Part shown: one piece after another, positions 10,607-20,987 of the stretch
How positions within the stretch are numbered: the first letter of the stretch is position 1
How the letters are laid out: the number at the start of each line of letters is the position of its first letter
Assembly: GCA_029255685.2 (NCBI GenBank)
Contig: CM055313.2
Span: 46,828,079-46,892,078, forward strand
Direction of reading: 5' to 3'
Length of the DNA stretch: 64,000 nt
Source: Silene conica
Lineage: Eukaryota > Streptophyta > Magnoliopsida > Caryophyllales > Caryophyllaceae
Made by a program: the position numbers and the translations under genes
Notes under the pieces: model-generated
What the model saw: the letters and a program-made list of their open reading frames with translations, nothing else
What the model was told of the DNA's origin: nothing
Database searches by the model: none

Positions 10607-12126
10607 TGATGCCCGTCGTTGAGGGTACCAAAGATAAATTTATATTCCTAACTTAAACAATAGATAGTGAAAGTCAGGGTCGAACCACAAGGAGGTGGGG
10701 AATGTTTATTGTCTTAATGTTAATGTTTAAGGTAACAATTTTGGGGGTTGATTGATTGGTTACTATATCTAAGGCAAATAAAACAAGAATTAAAAGATGA
10801 GAATAAAAATATAATAAAAGAGGATGCTAGGATGTTCGGGTAATAAATAGCTAAGGTAAAATAAATCCTAAGGTCAACATGTATTGCAGTCGCGTAAGGG
10901 GGTGTAACATATCTTTTTAGGTCTATGTTACCTAATAGCTCCTTTCGGCCTATGCTATTAGTTCCTAGGTCTCACAATTATTGGGTGTCAACAATAAGGG
11001 TGATTCCTAAATCCCAGGTTACATACCTTTCAGCCTTGAGTAACCTATCCGTCTTAAAGTGTAAACCAATGCCCTTCCCGTATCTTTCAATCTTGGGTAG
11101 GTCATTACTAACATCCTACAATTCTCCTATTGGTCTCATTGCAGGGTATTATAATTCACAAGAAACGGCGAAATAAGGAAACAGACGCGAGTGGTCGACC
11201 GACCAGCTACTCCGGTCGGCCGACCACGACCTCGGTCGACCGACCAGCTATTCCGGTCGGCCGACCGCGGTCCTGCTACAGGTCGGGTTTTCGGATTTTA
11301 TTTACCTATGCGTTTTATCCCCTACATCCTAACATATGAAAATTAGCTACTCATAACTGTTAAGACGAATGCAAATTTGGGAATAAACATGGAAAACATG
11401 GTAAATAATCTAAACATGCAAGATTCAATAAAACTTAAGATTCTAACTTAACAATTGTAATAAAAGCAATAAGAACAATAATAAAACTAGATCAAAGAGG
11501 AATTACCACAATTGGAATTAAGGCAGAACTGAATAAACTTTATTGAATGCTTGAGAATTCTTGAATAAAGATAAAAGATGAACTAAAGTCTAGATTGATG
11601 AAAGATAAGATATTAAACCCTAATCACAAGATTAGTTTATATAGGGCAAAAACTAAGAGTTTCCTTAAGATTCTAATTCTACTTTATTTCTAAAAACGAA
11701 AAGAAATCGTATGGGCTTCGTTCTGGTCGACCGACCCGTATAACTGGTCGGTCGACCACTTCTTGCTGGGCTTCTGTTATTTCCGGAGTTCCTCGAAAAT
11801 TGGGCTTGGCGAAAATCGGGCCTGGTCGGCCGACCCATTTTACTGGTCGGTCGACCGCTTCTTACGGAAGTCTTCGGATTTCTTCTGTTTTGACCTTTGG
11901 CACTTTGACTTTGTCTCCAGTTGACTTTCCTTTTATTCCTTAATTAAGCTAAAGACTTGAGGATACGAATTTGGTGCCAAATCGTCTCTTTTCCGCATAA
12001 ATCTGCAAAAGTGCATAAAAATACGAAAGTACACAATTTGTGGGAAATAGAGGCTAAAACATAGTAAATGAGCGACCAAATACGTGTAAAAATAGATGTA
12101 AAACATCATAAAATAGACACGTATCA
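10607..12126 (-). repeat. Athila-like element, 5' LTR
   Basis: 1,520-bp partner of 4100-5619. It carries the same four hairpin dyads, shifted by 6,507 (for example 11193-11225 and 11725-11757). The outer end is followed by the ATTCC duplication and the rest of the Copia-A gag. Confidence 0.93.
11634..11643 (-). promoter_or_regulatory. Possible TATA box of the 5' LTR
   Basis: A minus-strand CTATATAAAC motif about 485 bases into the 5' LTR, followed by a region that would form R and U5. Position and sequence fit an LTR promoter, but no transcript start can be seen. Confidence 0.35.
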
Positions 12127-12131
12127 ATTCC

Positions 12132-12418
12132 ATTGCATAGATGAGTACATTCTTTATCGCACCCGCTTCCATAACGAAATCGCTATGAGCGCGAATTTCG
12201 TTGGCTCTAGCTCCAGTTCCTGGGTGTGCCGGAATGGGCTCAATTAAATACTTAAGCTTTCCGTCAGCAATGGCAGCATTTCGTAGTGCTGCCTCCCAGT
12301 CAGAGAAGTTTGACCCATCATTCCTCAGTCTGGTGGACTGATTCATGGAGTCCATGAAGGCCTTTAGCCAGGATTCACGTGCTAGCTTGGCACTTGGCAT
12401 TGGGTCTTCACCAGCCAT
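12132..12418 (-). pseudogene. Copia-A gag N-terminal fragment
   Basis: Starts at ATG 12418 (MAGEDPMPSAKLARES) and reads about 96 codons, including SWLKAFMDSMNQSTRLRNDG and GAIKNVLIYAME, to the Athila-like insertion. The frame resumes at 4094 with the next gag residues, so the two parts were one gene before insertion. The same N-terminus occurs at 24263-24453 and 20988-21070 (relic copies), and distantly in the plus-strand copia gags at 45276 and 52852. Beyond this point the open frame continues into LTR sequence and is not gag. Confidence 0.9.
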
Positions 12419-14150
12419 TTTAGTTATACAGCAGTTTTAATGAACGTGTTCTACACTGAAAAAGAAGATAAAACAAAACCATATAAGCAACTTATTGTTG
12501 TGATTTAAGTCTATATTAAATTGTATTTAAACTCGTAGACTCATGCATTTATATAATTGATCTCCCTCAAGAATTATATAAATGATCCCAAGACTCAATT
12601 TCCGTATATTGATAAGCCCACAGTTTGGCTAATTCCAATCGTTGGAACTCTTGGTCGATAGATTTCCGTATAACCTATCTATTAGTCCATCTCAGTCACT
12701 AGATATTATCGAGTGACCATGATGTTGAGATAAAATAAATCATCTGTTCCCACTTACCCGACGTAGAAGGGGTCATATTATGCCTACCGACGAAGAAGGG
12801 ATTCATGGGAGGCTGATTTATAAAGACTAATCTCAATTTTTGGTTATACGAGGAAGACCCCATCAACTTTTATTTATCCATATATAAGTGAACTAAAAAC
12901 TAGCATTTGCGTGAATGAATTAAATAAAGTGATGGCTTTGCAATTGACATGTGACATCTGTATTGTCACAGAAAACTAACGCGTGACCTCTACATGAGTC
13001 AGTTTTCAGGCATGATATAGGTGGTTTTGTTTTTAGGCGGAATATGATGCAAGCTATTATCGATGAAAGCATAAAGATAAATGCAATAAACGTAAATAAA
13101 AGTCCTAGTGTGGCCTATCCTACCAAAATAAACATAAAACAACTTGGAATCCACCGTTGGACCCTAGAAGCTTGTCTTGGTGTTCCATCTTGGTCCTTGC
13201 AGCGGGAGTGAGCATCCGGTCTCCGTCTTGTCTTTGGTCTTCACAAAATTACTAATTTAAATTACAAAAGTAGTCCTAGATACATTCTATTTTAAATACA
13301 AAAGTAATTACATGGCAAAAACCCAAAACGGAGATTCAAGATCTCAAAATTACAAGCAAGACTGTGTCCCATCATTACGGGAACACAATCATCTAAGGCC
13401 ACACTAAGTTACAACCGTTTGCAAAAATTAAATACGTTATTGAAAGCATTCAAGGCATTCACAAGACGATAAATAAAATGCATCAACTAAATAAAATTTA
13501 TACATGACATAATACTGTTATTATGATTAATAAATTTATACCAAACCACCTTTTAAGATTAAAATTATGTGACTATACCGCTTTAATCACCAATTTTAAT
13601 AAACATATAATCCATTATTTTAAACTGTTTTAAAACAATATGTATCAAACGAGGGTGAACCGTTTCACTAAATAATATACTATTTCCGTATACAGTATAT
13701 TATTTTAAGCCATGTGAAAATAAGAAAACAAGTTATTTTCGAAAAAGATAGCCTGAAAGAAGAGCACTCGATCGAGCAACAGAGGCACTCGATCGAATGT
13801 CAGTGTCACTCGATCGAGTGCAGCAGGGGCTCGATCGAGTGACTCGTTAAAACGCAAACTCTGCACTTTAAATCTAAACAAGTTTTTATCTTTTGATATA
13901 AAACATGAAAATCAAAAATAAAAACAACAAAAGATCCACATATTGCTAAAAATATCGATTAAATAACAATATGCGAATTAGAATCGAAAACAAGATCGAT
14001 TACAACGCAAAAGCTCACGCACGAGGCCTGGTACAAGGGCACTCGATCGAGTGCAACAGAGACTCGATCGAGTGCCAAGGCAGAGTGCACGGTTTTCTAA
14101 AATTTTTTTAAAGCTTATGAAAGACACAATTGTAAAATTTCATGGCCTAA
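12419..14150 (-). other. Copia-A leader between primer site and gag
   Basis: A long AT-rich, non-coding leader of about 1.7 kb. It is homologous to the leaders of Copia-B (21071-23212) and Copia-C (24454-24585 plus 36336-38181), as shown by shared phrases such as ATATAATTGATC and AAGACTCAATTT. It contains the ACTCGATCGAG palindrome clusters described separately. No splice or ORF evidence is clear. Confidence 0.7.
13766..14072 (-). repeat. ACTCGATCGAG palindrome clusters with 21-bp period
   Basis: Four copies of the 11-mer [AG]CTCGATCGA[AG] begin at 13766, 13787, 13808 and 13829, exactly 21 bp apart with variable 10-bp spacers. Two more begin at 14041 and 14062, again 21 bp apart. Each word contains the perfect palindrome CTCGATCGAG (one copy has A at the end). 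Surrounding DNA is strongly AT-rich. Adjacent copies can pair to form hairpins with a spacer loop. Confidence 0.9.
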
Positions 14151-14163
14151 GGCTCTGATACAA
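14151..14163 (-). other. Copia-A primer-binding site, one base altered
   Basis: Minus strand reads TTGTATCAGAGCC against the usual TGGTATCAGAGCC of initiator-Met tRNA. It lies two bases from the LTR at 14166. Confidence 0.8.
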
Positions 14164-14165
14164 CT

Positions 14166-15160
14166 TGCGGGGAATAAAACGTGTATTCGCCCTTTAATTG
14201 CAGGATTATAATGAAAATTACAGTCGTGAATATGGTCATAAGATTAAAAAGATGAGAAAAGAAGTACAACCTTTAGTCCTCGCGCAAAAGGCCTAAGAAC
14301 AGGAATTAACACAAATTCCCTCCTATAACTTGCACCCAAGACTTAGAATGAGACGTGGCCGCGTGTGCTAGAAATCCTCTCCAACTGCCTAGCAATATTG
14401 GGAGAGCCTTTTGAGTTTTAGATGTGAGATCTGGGTTATGGGAGAAGAATGCTCTCAAACCCTAATTTTCACTTGAGATTATTTTACAGTGCAACAAGAG
14501 TCACTGACATAAGGAGAGTCCTCCTCCTTATGTAGTTGTTTTGGCCGAAAATTCCAATAGGGTAGGAGTGGGCTTTCCACTCTTACCTTATTCTAATTCG
14601 TGATTCGACCCATTTATCTTTAAGTTGTTCGCGGTATTTTTAATTATAAATCGTAACATGTTATTAGATATTAATACAGTCGATATATTAGTAATGGTCT
14701 GACAAAATACGATATTGTATAATTACCCAAATTAATATAACTGTTTATATTAATACGCGAATACAATATTTAATTAAATATAACCGTTCATATTTAATTT
14801 ACGAATTAATCATGTAATCTGTATTAGCTAAAATTATTTAATCCGTATTAAATAATAATCTCAACATCTTATTGACTAATTTAATAGTCAATACCTCTGA
14901 CTAACTGTTTAGTCATATCCGGCATAAATGTGACGGTATTTTCATACCTTCACATCTCTCAAACGTGTCCTATAGGTGTGACGTATAGGGACCAGTTGAC
15001 CACCGCCATCCGTATGACAATAACGTCAAACTTATCTAGCAAGCCAACCGTTATTGATAAACGTGGATCAACTGGTAATAATACTGAAGTATGCCCTTGT
15101 GATCCTTAAAGAGATTTAATAAGTCATTGTACTTAATTGTCAAGGACACCAGCCCCAACA
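14166..15160 (-). repeat. Copia-A LTR (995 bp)
   Basis: Minus-strand ends are TGTTGGGGCTGG and CCCCGCA. It is homologous to LTRs at 23228-24262 and 38197-39189. A primer site follows on one side (14151-14163). On the other side (15161-15180) the minus strand reads ACAAGTGGGAGATTG, the form of a copia polypurine tract, so the same LTR appears both as the 5' LTR of Copia-A and as the 3' LTR of a lost element. Confidence 0.85.
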
Positions 15161-15234
15161 ATCTCCCACTTGTCCGTACAAGGGTATGTTCAATGACGTT
15201 ATCACACTACATGTGGAGGACACAAGCTCCAACA
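15161..15234 (-). repeat. Short duplicated LTR start and polypurine tract
   Basis: On the minus strand this begins with a second LTR-like start (TGTTGGAGCTTGTGTCCTCC) and ends in ACAAGTGGGAGATTG next to the LTR at 15160. It looks like a remnant left by recombination between two related copia copies. Confidence 0.6.
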
Positions 15235-15979
15235 GACTATCTGCCTGCCAATGACTCTCCTTGGGGCTGGAAATCAATCTGCAAAGTGAAGAATCGAATT
15301 AAAGAGGGGTTTTGTTCTGAACAAATGGGACTGCAATCCCAAAGGATATACCATTAAAAGTTGATATCAATGGCTCTACACTGAACAACATGTTCAAGAC
15401 TGGACTGACCTTGTGTGGAATAGCCTGAACATTCCAAAACACTCCATGATCACATGGTTGAGACTCCAGGGAGGGATGAATACTATGAGTAAACTATATA
15501 GGATTGGGTTCTGTCCAAATGACTTGTGCTTGCTGTGTCAAAGGCAATCAGAAACAACTGATCATTTGTTTGAGGACTGCATCTATACCATCAGAGTCCA
15601 GAACCTGCTACAACATTGGTATGGTACTCTGACCCCTATTTTTCCAGTATGAGTACAGGGAATAAGAAACAAATGCAATGGAAGATCAGAGCTGCTATAT
15701 TCAATGGCCTACAATATCACATTTGGCAACAGCGAAATAATGCTCGAATTCAAGAATGCCTTATCAGACCTGAACAACTTGCAACTCGTATTGTCTCTAA
15801 TGTTAGAAATAGATTTAGGAATAAAATGGATGGTTTAGATGATCAGACCAAAACTTGGTTTGAAAATTGTTGCCAATGATTTGTAATGCTTGCCCCGGGG
15901 CTTGAACCAGGGACCTCTTGTAACCTATTTCATGATATATATATATACAACACACTCACATTTCACCAAAAAAAAAAAA
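15235..15979 (+). mobile_element. LINE 3' end, 5'-truncated, with zf-RVT domain and poly(A)
   Basis: Three overlapping plus-strand open pieces (15241-15357, 15413-15652, 15616-15879) encode the C-terminal reverse-transcriptase zinc-binding region of plant LINEs. They show PWGWKSICKVKNRIKEGF, then WNSLNIPKHSMITWLRL and the zinc motif CLLCQRQSETTDHLFEDC. A stop and a frameshift break the frame. The 3' tail ends in 12 A (15968-15979), as expected of target-primed reverse transcription. Length shows severe 5' truncation. No clean target duplication is visible. Confidence 0.8.
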
Positions 15980-18884
15980 CTACGGGAGGACACGAGAGGA
16001 AATGTTCCTTATGTTCATTGTTTCAAAGAGAGTATAAAGGAAACCCCGTATGAAATCGGAAGGAAAACGGTTCCTTAACAAAATGAAATTTTCAAAATTA
16101 TAAGATACTAGAGGAGATATCATCTCATTTCTCTCAATGTTAGTATCTATTGTATCGAAAAGTGATATTAGGAAATATCACAAGAAATGAAGAGTTCAAG
16201 TGATAACCGATTGATGTCAGCTCAAGTGGTAGCAAGAGAATAACATGAAAAGGTTCATTTAGGAAATGATAAATCGAGTGATGTTGGTTTTAGTGGGAGC
16301 GATATTCATTAGAAAAATGAACGTACCATTAAGAGAGAATGGTGATTCTTTAATATGTAAAGAATAAGAGGTTCTCAATTCTAGATGAACAAAATAACTT
16401 ATATCATAGGATGATGGAGCTTCACTGGAAGGTTTATTATATTGATAGTAAAAGGTCGCCCATCAGAAATCAAAATGGTTTGATACATTATTCATATTGA
16501 TGAATAAAAGCCTTGATCAAATAGCCAAGATGATTAAAAATAGTTGGAGTGATGAAATCATAAATAACTACAATATAGATTTCAGTACATAAGTGACTAT
16601 ATGTCACGAGTTATAAGATTACAGTGGGAACTTCTCTCGGGAAAGGAAACTCAAAATCTAGAAGGAGTTCTAGATATGTACTCAAATAAGATCATATTAT
16701 GCGAGATAATATGAGTTAGAAGGAAACCAAAATTTGTAAGTTTTGGAATCATACCAATTGATGATCGTGCATCAAAATCAATGAAACAGTGTTGACTGTT
16801 TTTGCATGACAATATCATTTGAGTTATGATTAACTCACAATGAAAGATACTTTGTCAAAATCCAAATGGGTTGTAAGAGACAACTTTGAACCCCATAAAG
16901 TGAACTGGATTGACTTAGTATAGCCCCTGGCCGCTTACATGAGGTGACATCTCAAAGCGACTAGAATGTGAGGCGACTGATGGCAAGTTCAAATGCCATA
17001 GAGTCATATGTGATGACTAGTCGATCACATAGACAGACTGCGAGAGACACTCTGTCGGGCAAAGTGACCGCTTATAGAGTTCTGGAAATTTTATGATAGC
17101 CGGGTCGTGGCAAGAGCTGCTACAGTATTCTTATGAGTCAATTCTTAGACTACAGACTACTCTCCCAAGATGGTGCAATTTTGGCATAACCTTAATCCAT
17201 TCTCTACGAATTTTCGTAACTGGAATCAAATGGGATTGCTTTGGATTGTGACTGACTGTGGCTAGCTGAAGGGAGTAGTACGATAGAAATTGTCCACCCC
17301 TTTGTCAGGGTTGTTCAAATCTCAAGGCCACTCGAGGAGAAGTTAACTGAAAATGCGTGGCCACGCTCGGAAGGTATCTATGGTAGATAATTCCGGTCAA
17401 ACATTTATTCTCCAGAACGAGGAAACTACTCATAATATGATCGAATGCAAGTACGACCTCAGAGAGACACCTTGCATTGAATGGGAGATTGTGATAGGAC
17501 AAGAGAATTGGTGACGCACACTTGTCGAGGACAAGTCGGAGATTGTTGGGAAATATGTCCTCAACAATAGTGCGATCACATAATTAAATCTCATGACGAG
17601 AATACTCAAGGGATGATACGAAATTATATTAGTCAACTGACCAGCATTAATCGGTAATGATTGTCTAGCTAGAGTTTAACATTACTGTCGTATGACGGTG
17701 GTGGTCAGTTGATCCCTTTAGGTCACACCTATAGGATAATTCCCTTAATTGATAACATGATCAAATGTATACTGTAATACCTCGTATTTTATTGTTATAT
17801 TTATTGTTTATATTGATTGTATTTGAACATTAGTATTCGATAATTAGTTATCGAATAATTGTTTTATATTTTATATGTTATTAGTGTTATGTCGTATATG
17901 CGTGTTAGTAATAAACCGTATCTTAATATTTGCATTGGGCCTCGAAATGTAACATTAGCAGCCCATTTCGTTGACACAAGCAGCCCATTTCGAATACACA
18001 ATACAAACACATAAATAGAAACTCCTTGCTGCCACCTCATGTTGGTACCCCTCAAAACCCTACCTCTAACCTAATCCACACAACACAACCCTATCCACAC
18101 TGATGCCGCCACATCAAGGAACAAGAGGGAGGTTCACACGGTGGGACCAGGGCGGTTTAGGGTGGCTCGATTGCACAAGAAAATAGGTACGTTCATCGCG
18201 TCATCAGCCCCTCTGTTTTGGTGCTCCCTTTTCTATTCGTTTTCACCATCTTTAATTCATGTTTACAGTCCTGGTTCTTACATAAAATTTATCTAAGATG
18301 TATGTTAGATGTTTAGAGACCATAGCAACGTCACTATCGACCACCTAGGACCGCTACCTAGGGTGTTTTATGCGTCTGTTTCCTCACGCTAGTCGGTTCT
18401 TTACATATCAGAATCTCTGAACTCGTAATGTTGTGTTTAATTCGAAGCATATCCTGTTCATGTTTGTTATGGGAATTAAGGTGGATGAGTAGACGGTATT
18501 TGATAGTTTGGGGTGGTGGTTAGTGCGGTGGTTCGTTATGCCTCATGACAGTGCTATGGTGGGTTTCGTTGGGGGGGTGTTAATGGCGTAGAACAGGGCA
18601 GTCGTGAGGAGGCGAGTTTTGTTCAGTTGCCTGGTGTTATGGGTGGCTGTCGGCGGTTAGTAACCTCTCCCCTAGAACCACCACGGCTCAGTGGCGAGCA
18701 TGGTGGTGTCACTGGGGAGATCAGGGGCTGCTGGTGGTGTGGGGACAGGTGTTTACGAGGGTGGGCAGTCACGAGTTGTGTTGCTGGGTAGTGTTTCACG
18801 GCAACGTGTTGGTTCCCTGATGATGTCCCACGCAAATCAATTGTTTATACTATTGGTTATATTTATTGGTTGTACTACTACTAC

Positions 18885-18885
<1 letters not shown>

Positions 18886-18949
<64 letters not shown>

Positions 18950-18950
18950 G
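18886..18950 (+). repeat. (TTA)n microsatellite
   Basis: About 21 uninterrupted ATT/TTA triplets. The mirror copy, (TAA)n, sits at the corresponding place of the related minus-strand LTR near 47875-47975, so the microsatellite belongs to the LTR family. Confidence 0.95.
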
Positions 18951-19445
18951 TTATTTCTTTTAGTAGCTCTTAATAATATTGATTGTGTTGTTAAGTGTCA
19001 TGGTTAGTATTATTATTACTAGTAATAGATAATAATGTTGTTTGTTGTTCGGTTATGTTAATCAAAGTTGGTGAGTCGGGAAATTGATGAGTTATGAAGT
19101 TTCTATTTTGGGAAAGTTTCTAATTATGGAAACTTTCCACTTATGGAAAGTTTCTATTTATAGTAAGTGTGGTTTGTTAAGGGGTTCGGGAAGGTTGTTT
19201 ATTCGTTACGTATATGTGTTTAGTTAGCGGGTTTCGCGTGGAACATTTCTAGCAAGCCTTGGAGTATTTGCATTCCTGCTATTTCAGGTAGGGGAAGATA
19301 CTGGTTTATAATAATGTGTAAACTGTTCTTATGTGGTAATAAGCATGTTTATGTTATAATAGCATGTGATCGTTATATTGTGCTACCTATATCATTCTGA
19401 GATATTGTTACGATGTGAATATATATTGGGTCTTGTGATACGGTG

Positions 19446-19600
19446 TTGGATCGGTGCGGAGTATATTTGGTTTTGGATCGGTGCGGAGTATATTTGGTGT
19501 TGGATCGGTGCGGAGTTTATATGGTGTTGGATCGGTGCGGAGTTTATATGGTGTTGGATCGGTGCGGAGTTTATTTGGCGTTGGATCGGTGCGGAGTATA
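19446..19600 (+). repeat. 27-bp tandem repeat, six copies
   Basis: Unit begins TTGGATCGGTGCGGAGT and recurs six times with small changes. The unit is a multiple of three, so it makes spurious repetitive ORFs in three frames. Confidence 0.95.
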
Positions 19601-20987
19601 TTATATTGTTGGTATATTATTCTTTCTTTTCCCTACTCAACCTCGTGGTTGACCCTGTGTATTCGTGATCACCTGTGATGAACCAAATTATTGGGGAGCA
19701 GATTGACAGGTGGCTGAGACTAAGGGGGAGCTATGGGAGAAAGAGCTTGGAACCGGACCAGACTAAAGTTTAGATCACCTTAGTCAGTTTAGCATGAGTT
19801 GTACTTTCTTTATATTGTTAAGGCTTTCGGATACAGTTGTAAGAACATGTTATGAGTTTAATTTTAATTAAAGTACTGTTTATCTTTTCTTTGTATCTAC
19901 TGCCTCAGGAAACCGAGATGGTAACACCTTTATTTATCTGAGGAGTCCTAGTACAGGTCCTTAAATAAATGGGGGTGTTACATATACTGATACGAGTTGA
20001 TCATATTCCTGTAACTCGTATATCGAGAAAGCAGAGGTTAAATTTTGTCGTAAGATTTATGTTTATAATTGAAACGTGTCAATTATCAAACATTCAACGA
20101 TATTTTATAATATCGTGATTAGAATGAATCGGGTTGGAAATTATTACAAAGGTTGTAAATCGTATTGACGATTAATGATAATGACCATTTTATTTTATTG
20201 TAATTTCAAATTACTTGTCAAAATAATAAATATGATTTATTTAATTTACAAATGATATTTATATGATAAATATGCATTTTTAACAATTGTTATTTTTAAT
20301 GTGACACTTTAGATGTCACACTTATACAATTGATTAAATGACAATTATAAAATGGAGTCCATATTAAGGGAGGGTGCCGGTTTTGTAGGGTTGGATAAGG
20401 GAATGATTATGGGTGTTTATTACTCCATAAACACAATCATTAAAGGGTGTCTTGGAAACACTACCTATGGCCACCCTAAGGAGCATGGGTAAGGCAAAAT
20501 GTCTCCCTTTGTAGCTCCCCATGTCCGGCCATCCCAACCCCAAGGCAAACACAATAAAACTTGTGTTTTATTTCTAATTCATTCATTCTAATCTTTGGTA
20601 AAATTTTCTAAGCAAGAATACTACACAAAACCTCTCAAATTATTATAAGATAATAACCTATACTATAATAAGTTGTAGTATTGATTTAATATTTCTAATA
20701 AGAGATTAGGATATTTTTTATGGTAAAAACTGATTCTTATACTAGCATACCTCAAAGTTTCGGTTCTTTTAAGGGGTTTCTTGGGTGCATCTTGGAGGAG
20801 GTGTTCTCTTTGAATACTAAGGAGGATCATCCTTGCATTTATTTCGTCGGATTGTAACTAATTCGAGTCCTATTTCCGCATTTTTGTATTAGCAAGCATA
20901 AGATCTAAATTCTATAATTGAAATGTTAATTATCAAGTTATTTAGTATGAGTAATATTATTAGGTTATGAGATATTTAAACCTAACA

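Larger units (their letters stand above)
4100..12126 (-). mobile_element. Gag-only Athila/Tat-like LTR retrotransposon (TR-GAG type)
   Basis: An 8,027-bp element with two 1,520-bp LTRs (4100-5619, 10607-12126), TG...CA ends and a perfect target duplication ATTCC (4095-4099, 12127-12131) in the gag of Copia-A. On reading I see no difference between the LTRs, so insertion was recent. On the minus strand the order is LTR, Asp-tRNA primer site, a 956-codon gag-protease ORF, about 2 kb of noncoding DNA, a hairpin plus polypurine tract, and the LTR. There is no reverse transcriptase, RNase H or integrase where pol should be. It therefore matches the TR-GAG class of non-autonomous elements and should depend on an Athila/Tat-type partner. 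The Asp primer and the DLGAS protease motif support that lineage. Confidence 0.93.
1..15160 (-). mobile_element. Copia-A: Ty1/copia retrotransposon, 5' LTR to RNase H, with two nested insertions
   Basis: Read on the minus strand, the order is LTR (14166-15160), primer site (14151-14163), leader (12419-14150), gag start (12418), gag, protease, integrase, reverse transcriptase and RNase H, running off the window at base 1. The order protease-integrase-RT-RNase H defines Ty1/copia. Two younger elements interrupt it: an Athila-like element at 4100-12126 in gag and a TRIM at 2005-2558 in integrase. Both have perfect 5-bp target duplications, so removing them restores continuous homology to the copia element at 49684-58878. 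A nonsense codon in RT (891-893) also makes it inactive. The 3' LTR is outside the window. Confidence 0.9.
17773..19982 (+). mobile_element. Solo LTR of a Ty3/gypsy-type element
   Basis: 2,210 bp beginning TGTAATACCTCG and ending GGGGGTGTTACA, flanked by a perfect duplication TATAC (17768-17772 and 19983-19987). No internal region is present, so it is the product of LTR-LTR recombination. It contains a (TTA)n microsatellite and a 27-bp tandem repeat, annotated separately. A related truncated LTR lies at 47493-49192 on the minus strand (shared phrases GGGCCTCGAAATGT and the AAACTTTCC repeats). Apparent ORFs inside are products of the repeats. Confidence 0.88.
15980..20987 (+). mobile_element. 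Copia-D: 3' part of a plus-strand copia element with interrupted 3' LTR
   Basis: The first 1.5 kb (15980-17543) is noncoding and homologous to the 3' region of Copia-E (phrases such as TTCCTTATGTTCATTGTTTC at 46955) and more weakly to that of Copia-F. It ends in a tract ACAAGTCGGAGAT before the LTR. The LTR (17544-20987) is broken by a gypsy solo LTR at 17773-19982; without it the LTR is about 1.23 kb, matching the 1,244-bp LTR at 41579-42822. No pol or gag is present; the LINE tail abuts its left end and a gag relic of Copia-B its right end. Confidence 0.8.
17544..20987 (+). repeat. Copia-D 3' LTR, split by a solo LTR
   Basis: Begins TGTTGGGAAATATGTCCTC and ends AAACCTAACA. The two parts (17544-17772 and 19988-20987) align with consecutive parts of 41579-42822. 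Confidence 0.85.

Noticed and set aside
15215-15993. GGAGGACAC direct repeat on both sides of the LINE tail as a target duplication
   Set aside because: It does not abut the poly(A) (five bases intervene) and both copies belong to common copia sequence, so chance or homology explains it.
18691-18963. Open frame ending in poly-Tyr
   Set aside because: The poly-Tyr is the (TTA)n microsatellite of a gypsy LTR; no protein motif upstream.
19366-19678. Three overlapping open frames with repeated WIGAEFIW or RCGVYLVL-like peptides
   Set aside because: They are the same 27-bp noncoding tandem repeat read in three frames inside a solo LTR.
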